Assembly (NCBI GenBank): GCA_903912525.1 | Contig: CAIWHK010000031.1 | Location: 59,928-123,927 of the forward strand | DNA length: 64,000 nucleotides | From: an uncultured bacterium | GTDB lineage: Bacteria; Krumholzibacteriota; Krumholzibacteriia; LZORAL124-64-63 | Reading direction: 5' to 3' | In this document: in pieces, positions 29,360 through 37,096 of the stretch | Layout: each line of letters begins with the position of its first letter | Position numbering within the stretch: the stretch's first letter is position 1 | Notes under the pieces: model-generated | What the model was told of the DNA's origin: nothing | The model's input: the letters and a program-made list of their open reading frames with translations, nothing else | Database searches by the model: none | Made by a program: the position numbers and the translations under genes

Positions 29360-30382
29360 TTGAGCGACCACAAGCCCGCCGGCAGCGCGACGAAGCCCGC
29401 CGGCCGCCCCGTCATCCTCAGCGGCATGCGGCCCACCGGCCGCCTCCACTGGGGCAACTACACCGGAGCCCTGGAGAACTGGGTCCGGCTGCAGGACGAG
29501 TACGATTGCCGATTCATGGTCGCCGATTGGCATGTGCTGACCACGGCCCTGGACAAGGCCGGCGAGATCAAGGCGAACAGCCGCGAGATGTTCCTCGACT
29601 GGCTGGGGGCGGGCCTCGACCCCGAACGGTCGGTGCTGTTCCTGCAGTCGACGATCAAGGAGCACGCAGAGCTGTTCCTGGTCATGAGCATGATGATCAG
29701 CATGGGCCGCCTGCAGCGGAATCCGACGTTCAAGGAGCAGGTGCGCGACCTGAACCTCGGCGGCGAGATCAGCTTCGGCCACCTGGGGTACCCGGTGCTG
29801 CAGGCCGCCGACATCCTGGCCTACCGCGCGCACGCCGTGCCCGTGGGCGAGGACCAGCTGCCGCACCTGGAGTTGACGCGCGAGATGGCGCGGCGCTTCA
29901 ACTTCCTGTTCGGTGATGTCTTCCCCGAGCCCGAGGCGCTGGTGACGAAGTTCGCGCGCTTCCCGGGCACCGACGGCGGACGCATGAGCAAGTCGATGGG
30001 CAACACGATCGAGATCTCCGCCTCGCCGGAGGAGATCCGCGAGCGGATCAAGCCCGCGTTCACCGACCCGGCGCGGCTGCGGCGCAGCGACCCCGGCCAC
30101 CCCGAGGTCTGCGGCATCTACACCTGGTACCAGAAGTTCCTGCCGGAGGCCCTCCCGCAGGTGGCCGAGGAGTGCCGCACCGCTGCGCGCGGCTGCGTCG
30201 ACTGCAAGAAGCAGCTGGCCGAGGGCGCCATCGCCCATTTCGCGCCGTTGCGCGAGCGCCGCGCGGAGTTCGAGGCGAATCCGGCGCGCCTGGACGAGAT
30301 CATCGCCTCGGGCTGCGACCGCGCCCGGGCGCTGGCGCAGGACACCATGATGCGCGTCCATGACGCGATGGGCATCGGCTAG
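29360..30382 (+). CDS. trpS: Tryptophanyl-tRNA synthetase
   Basis: Class I aminoacyl-tRNA synthetase that charges tRNA-Trp, 340 residues. The HIGH-type motif reads GRLHWGNY in SGMRPTGRLHWGN, and the KMSKS motif is GGRMSKSMGN near residue 210. The family region LGYPVLQAADILAYRA is also clear. The start is TTG at 29360 with GAAAGG 7 nt upstream, giving the usual short N-terminus. scpA begins directly after the stop codon. Confidence 0.95.
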   Translation: MSDHKPAGSATKPAGRPVILSGMRPTGRLHWGNYTGALENWVRLQDEYDCRFMVADWHVLTTALDKAGEIKANSREMFLDWLGAGLDPERSVLFLQSTIKEHAELFLVMSMMISMGRLQRNPTFKEQVRDLNLGGEISFGHLGYPVLQAADILAYRAHAVPVGEDQLPHLELTREMARRFNFLFGDVFPEPEALVTKFARFPGTDGGRMSKSMGNTIEISASPEEIRERIKPAFTDPARLRRSDPGHPEVCGIYTWYQKFLPEALPQVAEECRTAARGCVDCKKQLAEGAIAHFAPLRERRAEFEANPARLDEIIASGCDRARALAQDTMMRVHDAMGIG

Positions 30383-31735
30383 ATGGACGACAGCAAAGAG
30401 GACCACGTGCAGGACAGCGACGTGCAGAACAACCTGGTGCAGGACGGCGACCTCCCGGTGGCGGACGTGCTCGACGACGCCGACGGCGCCGCCCCGATGC
30501 CCGTCCGCCGCGAGCGTGGCAGTCCGGAAACGTGGAACCTCGACGCGCTGCCGCCGGAACTGGACTATTTCCGTTCCAGCGCCGCCTACCAGATCGAGCT
30601 GACCGGCTTCCAGGGCCCGCTCGACCTGCTGCTCCACCTGATCGACAAGGACCAGGTGGATATCTACGATATCCCGATCGCGCGCATCACCGACCAGTTC
30701 ATCCGCCACATCGAGGTGATGCAGTCCATCAGCCTCGACCAGGCCGGCGAATTCATCGCCATGGCCGCGACGCTGCTGGTCATCAAGATGAAGATGCTGA
30801 TGCCGTCGCGCCTGGACGAGGAGGAGGACGAGGAAGACGATCCCCGCGCCGAACTGGTGCGTCGCCTGCTCGAGTACAAGCGCTTCAAGGAGGCGGCAAT
30901 CACCTTCCAGGAGCGTGAGGACGAGCGGCGCCAGTACCACACGCGCCAGATGCGCTTCCCGTTCACCAACGACCTGGCGGTCGAACCAGAATTGCGCATC
31001 GAGATGTTCGACCTGCTGGCAGCGCTGGCCGGTATCTACGATCGTGTGCGCAAGAGGCCGGTGCACGACATCGTGCGCGAGCCGTTCACGGTAGGGGAGA
31101 AGATAGACCTTATCGCCGGCCGCACAGGCGACGGCGCCCTGGTCCGCTTCGAGGAGTTGTTCTCTGACGACACCATCAAGATGGAAGTCGTCGTCACCTT
31201 CATCGCCATCCTGGAGATGGTCAAGCGAGGTCGTCTCGTGTTCGTACAAACCGAACCTTTGGGTCCCATCTGGCTGCGTCGTCCCGAACCCGGCGAAATG
31301 GTGGGAACGCCCGAAACCCCGTATGACAGCGTCGACGCCGCCGCGCCGACTGCCGACGGCACGGCCACCGCTGTCCTCGACGAAGAGGAGGACGAAGAGG
31401 CCTGGTCCGACGAAACCGATGACGACGACGATGACGACGACGACATCGAGTGGGAAGACGACGATGACGACGACGAGGACTGGAGCGACGACGACGAGGG
31501 AGACGAGCCCGAGAAGAGCGAAGCCGCCACGGTGGTGACCGACGCCGCCACGGTGGTGACGGACGCCGCCACGCGCAGCAGCGACGGCGACGGGGATGAC
31601 GGCGACGAAGCCGACCTCGACGACGACGATGACGACGAAGATGACTGGGACGACGACGATGACTGGGAACTCGACGATGACGATGACGATGCCGATGACG
31701 GCGACGCCGCCGATGATGAGGACGACAAGGACTAG
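30383..31735 (+). CDS. scpA: Segregation and condensation protein A with long acidic tail
   Basis: Kleisin subunit that bridges the SMC heads in the bacterial condensin, with ScpB. The kleisin core (about residues 65-300) shows GFQGPLDLLLHLIDKDQVDIYDIPI and the MAATLLVIKMKMLMP helix. Unusual parts are a ~60-residue acidic N-terminus and a C-terminal tail from about residue 330 to 450 made almost entirely of Asp and Glu, interrupted by a short repeat (AATVVTD twice). Common ScpA proteins are 230-270 residues. The tail is coded by monotonous GAC/GAT runs. It is followed by scpB, which also has an acidic tail. Confidence 0.9.
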   Translation: MDDSKEDHVQDSDVQNNLVQDGDLPVADVLDDADGAAPMPVRRERGSPETWNLDALPPELDYFRSSAAYQIELTGFQGPLDLLLHLIDKDQVDIYDIPIARITDQFIRHIEVMQSISLDQAGEFIAMAATLLVIKMKMLMPSRLDEEEDEEDDPRAELVRRLLEYKRFKEAAITFQEREDERRQYHTRQMRFPFTNDLAVEPELRIEMFDLLAALAGIYDRVRKRPVHDIVREPFTVGEKIDLIAGRTGDGALVRFEELFSDDTIKMEVVVTFIAILEMVKRGRLVFVQTEPLGPIWLRRPEPGEMVGTPETPYDSVDAAAPTADGTATAVLDEEEDEEAWSDETDDDDDDDDDIEWEDDDDDDEDWSDDDEGDEPEKSEAATVVTDAATVVTDAATRSSDGDGDDGDEADLDDDDDDEDDWDDDDDWELDDDDDDADDGDAADDEDDKD

Positions 31736-31777
31736 CCACGACGAACCGCGGGACCTGCGCGCCCTGGAGATGGAATC

Positions 31778-32560
31778 TTGAAGAGGGAACTGGAAGCCCT
31801 GCTGTTCGCCACCGACAGCCCGCTGACCATCGCGCGGCTGAAGAAGATCTTCCCGGAGCGGGAGAACGCGGAGATCCGCGCCGCCATCGCCGAACTGGAG
31901 CAGGACTACACGGCCGCCGGCCAGGCGTTCACCGTCGTCGAGTTCGGTGGCGGCTGGCAGATCGCCACGCGGCCCGAATTCGCGCCGCTGGTCGACAACC
32001 TGCTCAAGTCGCGCAGCTTCACCCGCCTGTCGAAGGCCGGTCTCGAGGTGCTGGCGATCATCGCCTACCGGCAGCCGATCACGCGCATCGAGATCGACGA
32101 GATCCGCGGCGTGAACTCGAGCGGCGCCATCAGCACGCTGACCGAGCGCAACCTCATCACCGTGGTCGGGCGCTCGCAGAGTGTCGGCAACCCGCTGCTC
32201 TACGGCACCACGCGCGAATTCCTCAACCACATGGGCCTCAAGGGCCTCGGACAGCTGCCCGACCTGCCCGCGCTCGAGGGTGTGCTGGACGACCGTGAGC
32301 AATTGAAGGAATTCGCCAGCCGCATCGGCCGCGAGGTCACCGACGAGGAACTGGAGGAGTACTTCGCCGCCCCGGAGACGACCGTCGCCGAGTCTGCCGA
32401 GGAAATCTCGGTGGGACTGGACGGCGAGGAAGCGGCCGAGGTGGAGACCGCCGCGGAGACGATCGACGAAGGCGACGAGAACGGGGACGGCGACGGCAGC
32501 GTCGAAGGCGCTGACGCCGACGGCGCCGAGGACGCACCTGACGACGAAGAGGACCGATGA
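31778..32560 (+). CDS. scpB: Segregation and condensation protein B
   Basis: Winged-helix partner of ScpA in SMC-ScpAB, 260 residues. The two winged-helix domains are in the first ~170 residues (LEALLFATDSPLT, AGLEVLAIIAYRQPITRIEIDEIRGV, LLYGTTREFL). The last ~70 residues are Glu/Asp-rich. The start is TTG at 31778 with GGAG about 8 nt upstream. The stop overlaps the pseudouridine synthase gene (ATGA), a common neighbour of scpB. Confidence 0.92.
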   Translation: MKRELEALLFATDSPLTIARLKKIFPERENAEIRAAIAELEQDYTAAGQAFTVVEFGGGWQIATRPEFAPLVDNLLKSRSFTRLSKAGLEVLAIIAYRQPITRIEIDEIRGVNSSGAISTLTERNLITVVGRSQSVGNPLLYGTTREFLNHMGLKGLGQLPDLPALEGVLDDREQLKEFASRIGREVTDEELEEYFAAPETTVAESAEEISVGLDGEEAAEVETAAETIDEGDENGDGDGSVEGADADGAEDAPDDEEDR

Positions 32561-33474
32561 CCCCCGACGACCAGGGCATCCGGCTGAACAGGTATCTGGC
32601 GCGGGCCGGCCACGGCTCGCGTCGTGCCGTCGAGGATCTCATTACGGCCGGGCGCGTGACCATCGGCGGCAAGGTTGTGACCGACCTCGGGCGGCGCGTC
32701 GACCCCGAACACGACCACGTGGCGGTCGACGGTCGACCGGTTACTATTCCCGAGGACACCCGCGTCTACGCTTTCCACAAGCCTTTCGGCGTCACCTGCA
32801 CCCTGAAGGCCCAGGCCGGCCAGGACGACCTGCGCGAGTGGCGCCACCGGGCCGACCTCCCCGAGCGTTTTGTCCCCGTCGGCCGCCTTGACCAGACGTC
32901 CACCGGGTTGCTCCTTTGGACCGACGACGGCGCGTTGAACCAGGCCCTGTGCCGCCCGCGCTCGGGGGTCTGGAAATCGTACGAAATCGAACTGGCGATG
33001 CCGTTGCCCGAGGAACTGCTGCCGACGCTGACCGACGGCAGCATCGAACTCGACGGTCGCCCGTGTCTGCCTTGCCTGTTGCACCCGGGGCGCCGCCACG
33101 ACGGCCGACACTGGGTGATGGAGCTTCACGAGGGTCGCAATCGCCAGGTGCGGCGGATGTTCGCGGCGCTCGGGCAGACGGTGACGCGATTGCACCGCGT
33201 GGCGTTCGGACCGGTGCTTCTGGGACTGCTGCGCGCAGGCGATTTCCGGCGGCTCAACGCCTCGGAGTTGACCGCGCTGCGGGCCGCGGCGGAGGCCGAG
33301 GACAAGAACCGGTCGCGCGGCGGGAAGAAGGCCGAGGCGCGCAAGCCCAACGGCCCGCGGAAGCCCGGTGGGCCGGGCAGACCGGCCGGCCCGCGCAAGC
33401 CCGGCGGCCCGTCCCGACCCGCAGGCGATCGCAAGCCGGCGGGCACCCGCAAGCCGACGCGAGGTGACGATTGA
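32557..33474 (+). CDS. 16S/23S rRNA pseudouridine synthase, RsuA/RluB family
   Basis: Isomerises uridine to pseudouridine in rRNA. An N-terminal S4 RNA-binding domain (about residues 8-55: RLNRYLARAGHGSRR) is followed by the synthase domain with the catalytic aspartate in GRLDQTSTGLLLWTDDG (about residue 115) and EGRNRQVRRM. The last ~50 residues are a Lys/Pro/Gly-rich tail (RKPGGP repeats), likely for RNA contact. Which rRNA position is modified (RluB/E/F or RsuA) cannot be told; location after scpB favours RluB. A TTGA overlap joins it to the next frame. Confidence 0.9.
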   Translation: MTPDDQGIRLNRYLARAGHGSRRAVEDLITAGRVTIGGKVVTDLGRRVDPEHDHVAVDGRPVTIPEDTRVYAFHKPFGVTCTLKAQAGQDDLREWRHRADLPERFVPVGRLDQTSTGLLLWTDDGALNQALCRPRSGVWKSYEIELAMPLPEELLPTLTDGSIELDGRPCLPCLLHPGRRHDGRHWVMELHEGRNRQVRRMFAALGQTVTRLHRVAFGPVLLGLLRAGDFRRLNASELTALRAAAEAEDKNRSRGGKKAEARKPNGPRKPGGPGRPAGPRKPGGPSRPAGDRKPAGTRKPTRGDD

Positions 33475-33536
33475 CCATGGGAACGACGAAGACGCCGATT
33501 GAGCGGGAAGCGGAAGCATCGAGCCGGAGGCCACCG

Positions 33537-34658
33537 ATGATCGACTTCAAGTCCCTGTTCCGACCCGGCATCCTCGCCACCCGCCCGTACAGCCCGGGCA
33601 AGCCGATCTGCGAGGTGAGGCGCGAACTGGGGCTCGGCGACATCATCAAGCTGGCCAGCAACGAGAATCCCGAGGGCCCGCTTCCGGAAGTGCTCGAGGC
33701 CATCGCCGAGGCGGCGTGCGACCTCAATCGCTACCCCGACTCGTCCGCCTTCCGCCTGACCGAGGCCCTTGCCGCCAACCTGGGCGTCACACCCGACGAA
33801 CTGATCCTCGGCAACGGCAGCAATGAAGTCATCGACATCCTCATCCGCGCACTGGTCTCGCCCGGTGAAAACGTCATCTTCAGCCAGCACAGCTTCATCG
33901 TCTACGCGCTGACGACCGCGGTGCACTTCGAGTGCGGGCGCGCGGTGCCCCTGACCGCCGACGACCGCCACGACTTGCCCGCCATGGCTGCGGCCATCGA
34001 CGCGAACACCAAGCTGGTCATCGTCTGCAACCCGAACAACCCGACCGGCACCTACAACACGGCCGACGAGTTCACCGCCTTCATGAAGCAGGTGCCGCCG
34101 CGCGTAGTGGTGGCCGTCGACGAGGCCTACTACGAGTATGTCACGGCGCCGGACTACCCCCAGGTGCTGTCGATGCGCGGTGAATACCCGAACCTCGTCT
34201 CGCTGCGCACGTTCAGCAAGATCCACTCGCTGGCCGGCCTGCGCCTGGGCTATGCCATCGGGCACGCCGGGCTCATCACCGAACTGCACAAGACACGCGA
34301 GCCGTTCAACGTGAACTCGCTCAGCCAGGCTGCGGCCGTGGCCTGCCTGCAAAACCCGGCCGCCGTGGCCGATCGCGCCCGGCGCAACGAGCGCGAACGC
34401 GAGCGGCTGGCCCGCAACCTCGAGGCCATCGGCTTCCAGGTCGTGCCGAGCCAGGCGAACTTCCTGCTGGTGCGCTGCGGCGGTTGCCCCGACCGGATGA
34501 AGTCCGCCCTGTTGCTGACGACGTCCATGCTGATGAAGGGCGTGATCGTGCGCCCCATGCACGCTTTCGGACTTGGTGAGGGCGCCCTGCGCATCAGCGT
34601 GGGCCTGCCCGAGGAGAATGACCGCTGCGTGGCGGCGCTGAGGGAGATCCTGTCCTGA
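33537..34658 (+). CDS. hisC: Histidinol-phosphate aminotransferase
   Basis: PLP-dependent fold-type I transaminase, normally of histidine synthesis; some members also act on aromatic substrates, and the neighbour aroF makes that possible here. The PLP lysine is K228 in TFSKIHSLAGLRLGYA. Other motifs are KLASNENPEGP, LGNGSNEVIDIL, NPNNPTGT and VDEAYYEY. The ATG at 33537 is preferred because GGAGG lies 6 nt upstream and the N-terminus then matches the family (373 residues); earlier starts at 33471 and 33477 would add ~20 poorly conserved residues. Confidence 0.9.
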   Translation: MIDFKSLFRPGILATRPYSPGKPICEVRRELGLGDIIKLASNENPEGPLPEVLEAIAEAACDLNRYPDSSAFRLTEALAANLGVTPDELILGNGSNEVIDILIRALVSPGENVIFSQHSFIVYALTTAVHFECGRAVPLTADDRHDLPAMAAAIDANTKLVIVCNPNNPTGTYNTADEFTAFMKQVPPRVVVAVDEAYYEYVTAPDYPQVLSMRGEYPNLVSLRTFSKIHSLAGLRLGYAIGHAGLITELHKTREPFNVNSLSQAAAVACLQNPAAVADRARRNERERERLARNLEAIGFQVVPSQANFLLVRCGGCPDRMKSALLLTTSMLMKGVIVRPMHAFGLGEGALRISVGLPEENDRCVAALREILS

Positions 34659-34671
34659 TGGGTGGCTTGTC

Positions 34672-35511
34672 TTGAGGGAAGAATTGCGTATTGCCGGCAG
34701 CATCCCGCTGTCCGCCCGCCAACCGGGCCAGGCGACGACCATCGTCCAGGTCGGGCCTGTCGCCTTCGGCGGGCCACGCGTCGTGCTGATTGGCGGACCG
34801 TGCGCCGTCGAGGGACGCGACCAGGTGATCCGCGCCGCGCGGGCCGTGCGCGAGGCGGGCGGCTCCATGCTGCGCGGCGGCGCCTGGAAGCCGCGCACCA
34901 GTCCCTACGATTTCCAGGGCCTCGGCGCCGAGGGCCTGCAGCACCTGGTCGAGGCCCGCGACGCAACCGGCCTGCCGTTCGTGACCGAGGTCCTCGACCC
35001 GCGCGATGTCGAACTGGTCGCAACGCACGCCGATATGCTGCAGATCGGGAGCCGCAGCGTGCAGAACTTCCCGCTGCTGCGCGAGGCCGGCCAAAGCGGC
35101 AAGCCCGTGATGCTCAAGCGCGGCATGATGACGACCGTTGGCGAGTGGCTGCACGCCGCCGAACACGTGCTCGCCGCCGGCGGCCGTCACGTCGTGTTCT
35201 GCGAGCGCGGCATCCGCACCTTCGAGCCCACCCTGCGCAACACGCTCGACGTCGGCTCGGTCGCGGTCCTGCGCGAGATGACACACTTCCCGGTCATCGT
35301 TGATCCCAGCCACGCCGCGGGCGAGTCGCGCTTCGTCGCGGCGCTCGCCCGCGCCGCCGTGGCTGCGGGCGCCGATGGGCTGCTGATCGAGATGCATCCG
35401 GATCCCGCGGCCGCGCTCAGCGACGCGGTCCAGAGCCTGGACCCCGCCCAGTTTGCCGAACTGGCGATTTCGTGCCGGGCCGTGGCCCGCGCCGTCGGCC
35501 GGGATCTCTGA
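34672..35511 (+). CDS. aroF: 3-deoxy-7-phosphoheptulonate synthase (DAHP synthase, class I-beta)
   Basis: First enzyme of the shikimate pathway, joining PEP and erythrose 4-phosphate. It is of the short KDO8PS-like (I-beta) type: GPCAVEGRDQ (about residue 42), RGGAWKPRTSPYDFQGLG, IGSRSVQNF, KRGMM and DPSHAAGES. The 279-residue chain has no chorismate mutase or ACT-like regulatory domain, only ~35 residues before the barrel. The start is TTG at 34672; the ribosome-binding site is weak (GGTGG). The stop overlaps the next gene by one base. Confidence 0.9.
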   Translation: MREELRIAGSIPLSARQPGQATTIVQVGPVAFGGPRVVLIGGPCAVEGRDQVIRAARAVREAGGSMLRGGAWKPRTSPYDFQGLGAEGLQHLVEARDATGLPFVTEVLDPRDVELVATHADMLQIGSRSVQNFPLLREAGQSGKPVMLKRGMMTTVGEWLHAAEHVLAAGGRHVVFCERGIRTFEPTLRNTLDVGSVAVLREMTHFPVIVDPSHAAGESRFVAALARAAVAAGADGLLIEMHPDPAAALSDAVQSLDPAQFAELAISCRAVARAVGRDL

Positions 35512-36989
35512 TGGCCTATCGCCACCCGGACGAGTTGCCCACGGGCGACCCTGCGCTCCTGCCGCCCGATGCGGTGATCGCGGTCGATGGGCCCGCCGGC
35601 TCGGGCAAGTCGAGTACCGCGCGGGCGCTGGCCGAGCGCTTCGAACTGCTCTACATCGACACGGGGGCCATGTACCGGGCCCTGACGCATGCCGCGCTGT
35701 CGTCAGGCATCAACCCCGGCGACGAGGCCGCGCTCGTGGCGCTGCTGGCCCCGGCGTCGCTCGAACTGCTCCCGTCGCGCGGCGAGACCACAGTCCTGTG
35801 GTGCGGCAACGATGTCTCGCGCGCCATCCGCACGCCCCAGGTCGAGGCCGCCGTCTCGCAGGTCAGTACGCACGCCGAGGTGCGCCGCCTGATGGTTCAG
35901 CGCCAACAGACCATGGGCCGCCGCGGCGGTGTCGTCATGGAAGGGCGCGACATCGGCAGCGTCGTGTTCCCGCTGGCCACCGCGAAGATCCACCTGTCGG
36001 CTTCGCCCGAGGCGCGGGCAGACCGCCGCTGGCGCCAGTTCAGGGATCGCGGCGTGGAGGTGGATCGCGACGGGCTTGTGCGCGAACTGGCCGACCGCGA
36101 CCGCCAGGACAGCGAACGGGCCGTCAGCCCGCTGCAGATCTCGCCCGACGCGTTCGTCATCGACTGCAGCGACCTCGACTTCGCGCAGCAGATCGAACTG
36201 TGCGCGCGCGCCTGCCTGGTCAATCCGGCGCTCGACGCCGCGCTTGACCTGGACATCAAGCGCGCACGGCGCGAGCTGCCGCCGCGCTATCGACTGGTCT
36301 ACGGCATTTTTGACACGGTGACCCGCTTCTTCGGAATGACCGAATACGGGAGCGGGGGCCATCCCATCCCGCGCGGCTGTATCGTTTCGGTCAACCACAT
36401 CAGCCTGTGGGACCCGGCGCTGGTGGCCGGCACGTTCCGCCGCGGCCCCATCCACACGCTCGCCAAGGCCGAGCTCTTCCACCCCGCCTGGCTGGGCGGG
36501 CGCTTGTTCCGCTGGATGGACGCGATCCCCATCCGCCGCAAGGGCTACGATCGGAACGCGTTCCGCGAGGCAGCGGCGCGCCTGGCCGAGGGCGAGCACC
36601 TGATGATCTTCCCCGAAGGCACGCGGCAGGCGATCGGCGAGCCGGGGCAGGTGCGCAGCGGGCTGGGCATCCTCGTGCAGGAGACCCGGGCGCCGGTAGT
36701 GCCGATCTTCCTGCGCGGCGCCTATGGCAAGCGCATCGGCGGTTCGGTCGAGTCGCCGCTGGAGGTCTGGCGCGGCCCGCTGCTGAGGTGGCACGGACTC
36801 GACGACCTGCTCGGGACGGTGGACCGCCGCGTCGCCTCGGACCGCATCGGGCTGCTCTGCCGGTCCGCCTGGTGCGAGTTGCAGGCGCGCAGCTTCCAGA
36901 TGAATCCCGTCACGGAATTTGAGAAGGCGCTGGGAGACAAGCAATTGCGGCAATTCTCCGCCCGCCAGGCCAAGCTCTTCGGGACCTGA
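35511..36989 (+). CDS. cmk-plsC: Cytidylate kinase - acylglycerolphosphate acyltransferase fusion
   Basis: Two enzymes in one chain of 492 residues. Residues 20-235 are a CMP/dCMP kinase with Walker A GPAGSGKSSTARAL, YIDTGAMYRA and EGRDIGSVVFP. After a linker, residues 255-450 are a PlsC-type 1-acyl-glycerol-3-phosphate acyltransferase with the catalytic NHISLWDP (about 295), FPEGTR (about 370) and VPIFLRGAY. No stop or frame change separates them. Separate cmk and plsC genes are often adjacent in front of rpsA, as in this order, so the fusion likely arose by joining of neighbours. The start ATG overlaps the aroF stop; rpsA follows with its own promoter. Confidence 0.92.
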   Translation: MAYRHPDELPTGDPALLPPDAVIAVDGPAGSGKSSTARALAERFELLYIDTGAMYRALTHAALSSGINPGDEAALVALLAPASLELLPSRGETTVLWCGNDVSRAIRTPQVEAAVSQVSTHAEVRRLMVQRQQTMGRRGGVVMEGRDIGSVVFPLATAKIHLSASPEARADRRWRQFRDRGVEVDRDGLVRELADRDRQDSERAVSPLQISPDAFVIDCSDLDFAQQIELCARACLVNPALDAALDLDIKRARRELPPRYRLVYGIFDTVTRFFGMTEYGSGGHPIPRGCIVSVNHISLWDPALVAGTFRRGPIHTLAKAELFHPAWLGGRLFRWMDAIPIRRKGYDRNAFREAAARLAEGEHLMIFPEGTRQAIGEPGQVRSGLGILVQETRAPVVPIFLRGAYGKRIGGSVESPLEVWRGPLLRWHGLDDLLGTVDRRVASDRIGLLCRSAWCELQARSFQMNPVTEFEKALGDKQLRQFSARQAKLFGT

Positions 36990-37007
36990 CCCGGACCCGG
37001 GTCGGCC

Positions 37008-37064
37008 TTGCCTTCCGGACCACTTCGGGGTATATTTGCCGATCCGCCGGACCAGTCGGTCCGG
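37008..37064 (+). promoter_or_regulatory. Promoter of rpsA with leader hairpin
   Basis: TTGCCT (37008-37013) and TATATT (37031-37036) are 17 bp apart. A perfect 7-bp hairpin CCGGACC-agtc-GGTCCGG (37047-37064) begins 10 nt later, and AGGAGG of rpsA follows 17 nt beyond. S1 is autoregulated at its leader in proteobacteria, so the hairpin could be a control element, but no homology to the known leader is evident. Confidence 0.6.
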
Positions 37065-37096
37065 TGTGTCCATCTGTCACCAGGAGGCAACCGTTC

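Noticed and set aside
31036..31728. Serine-rich minus-strand protein opposite scpA
   Set aside because: Simple complement of the GAC/GAT (Asp) runs of the ScpA tail.
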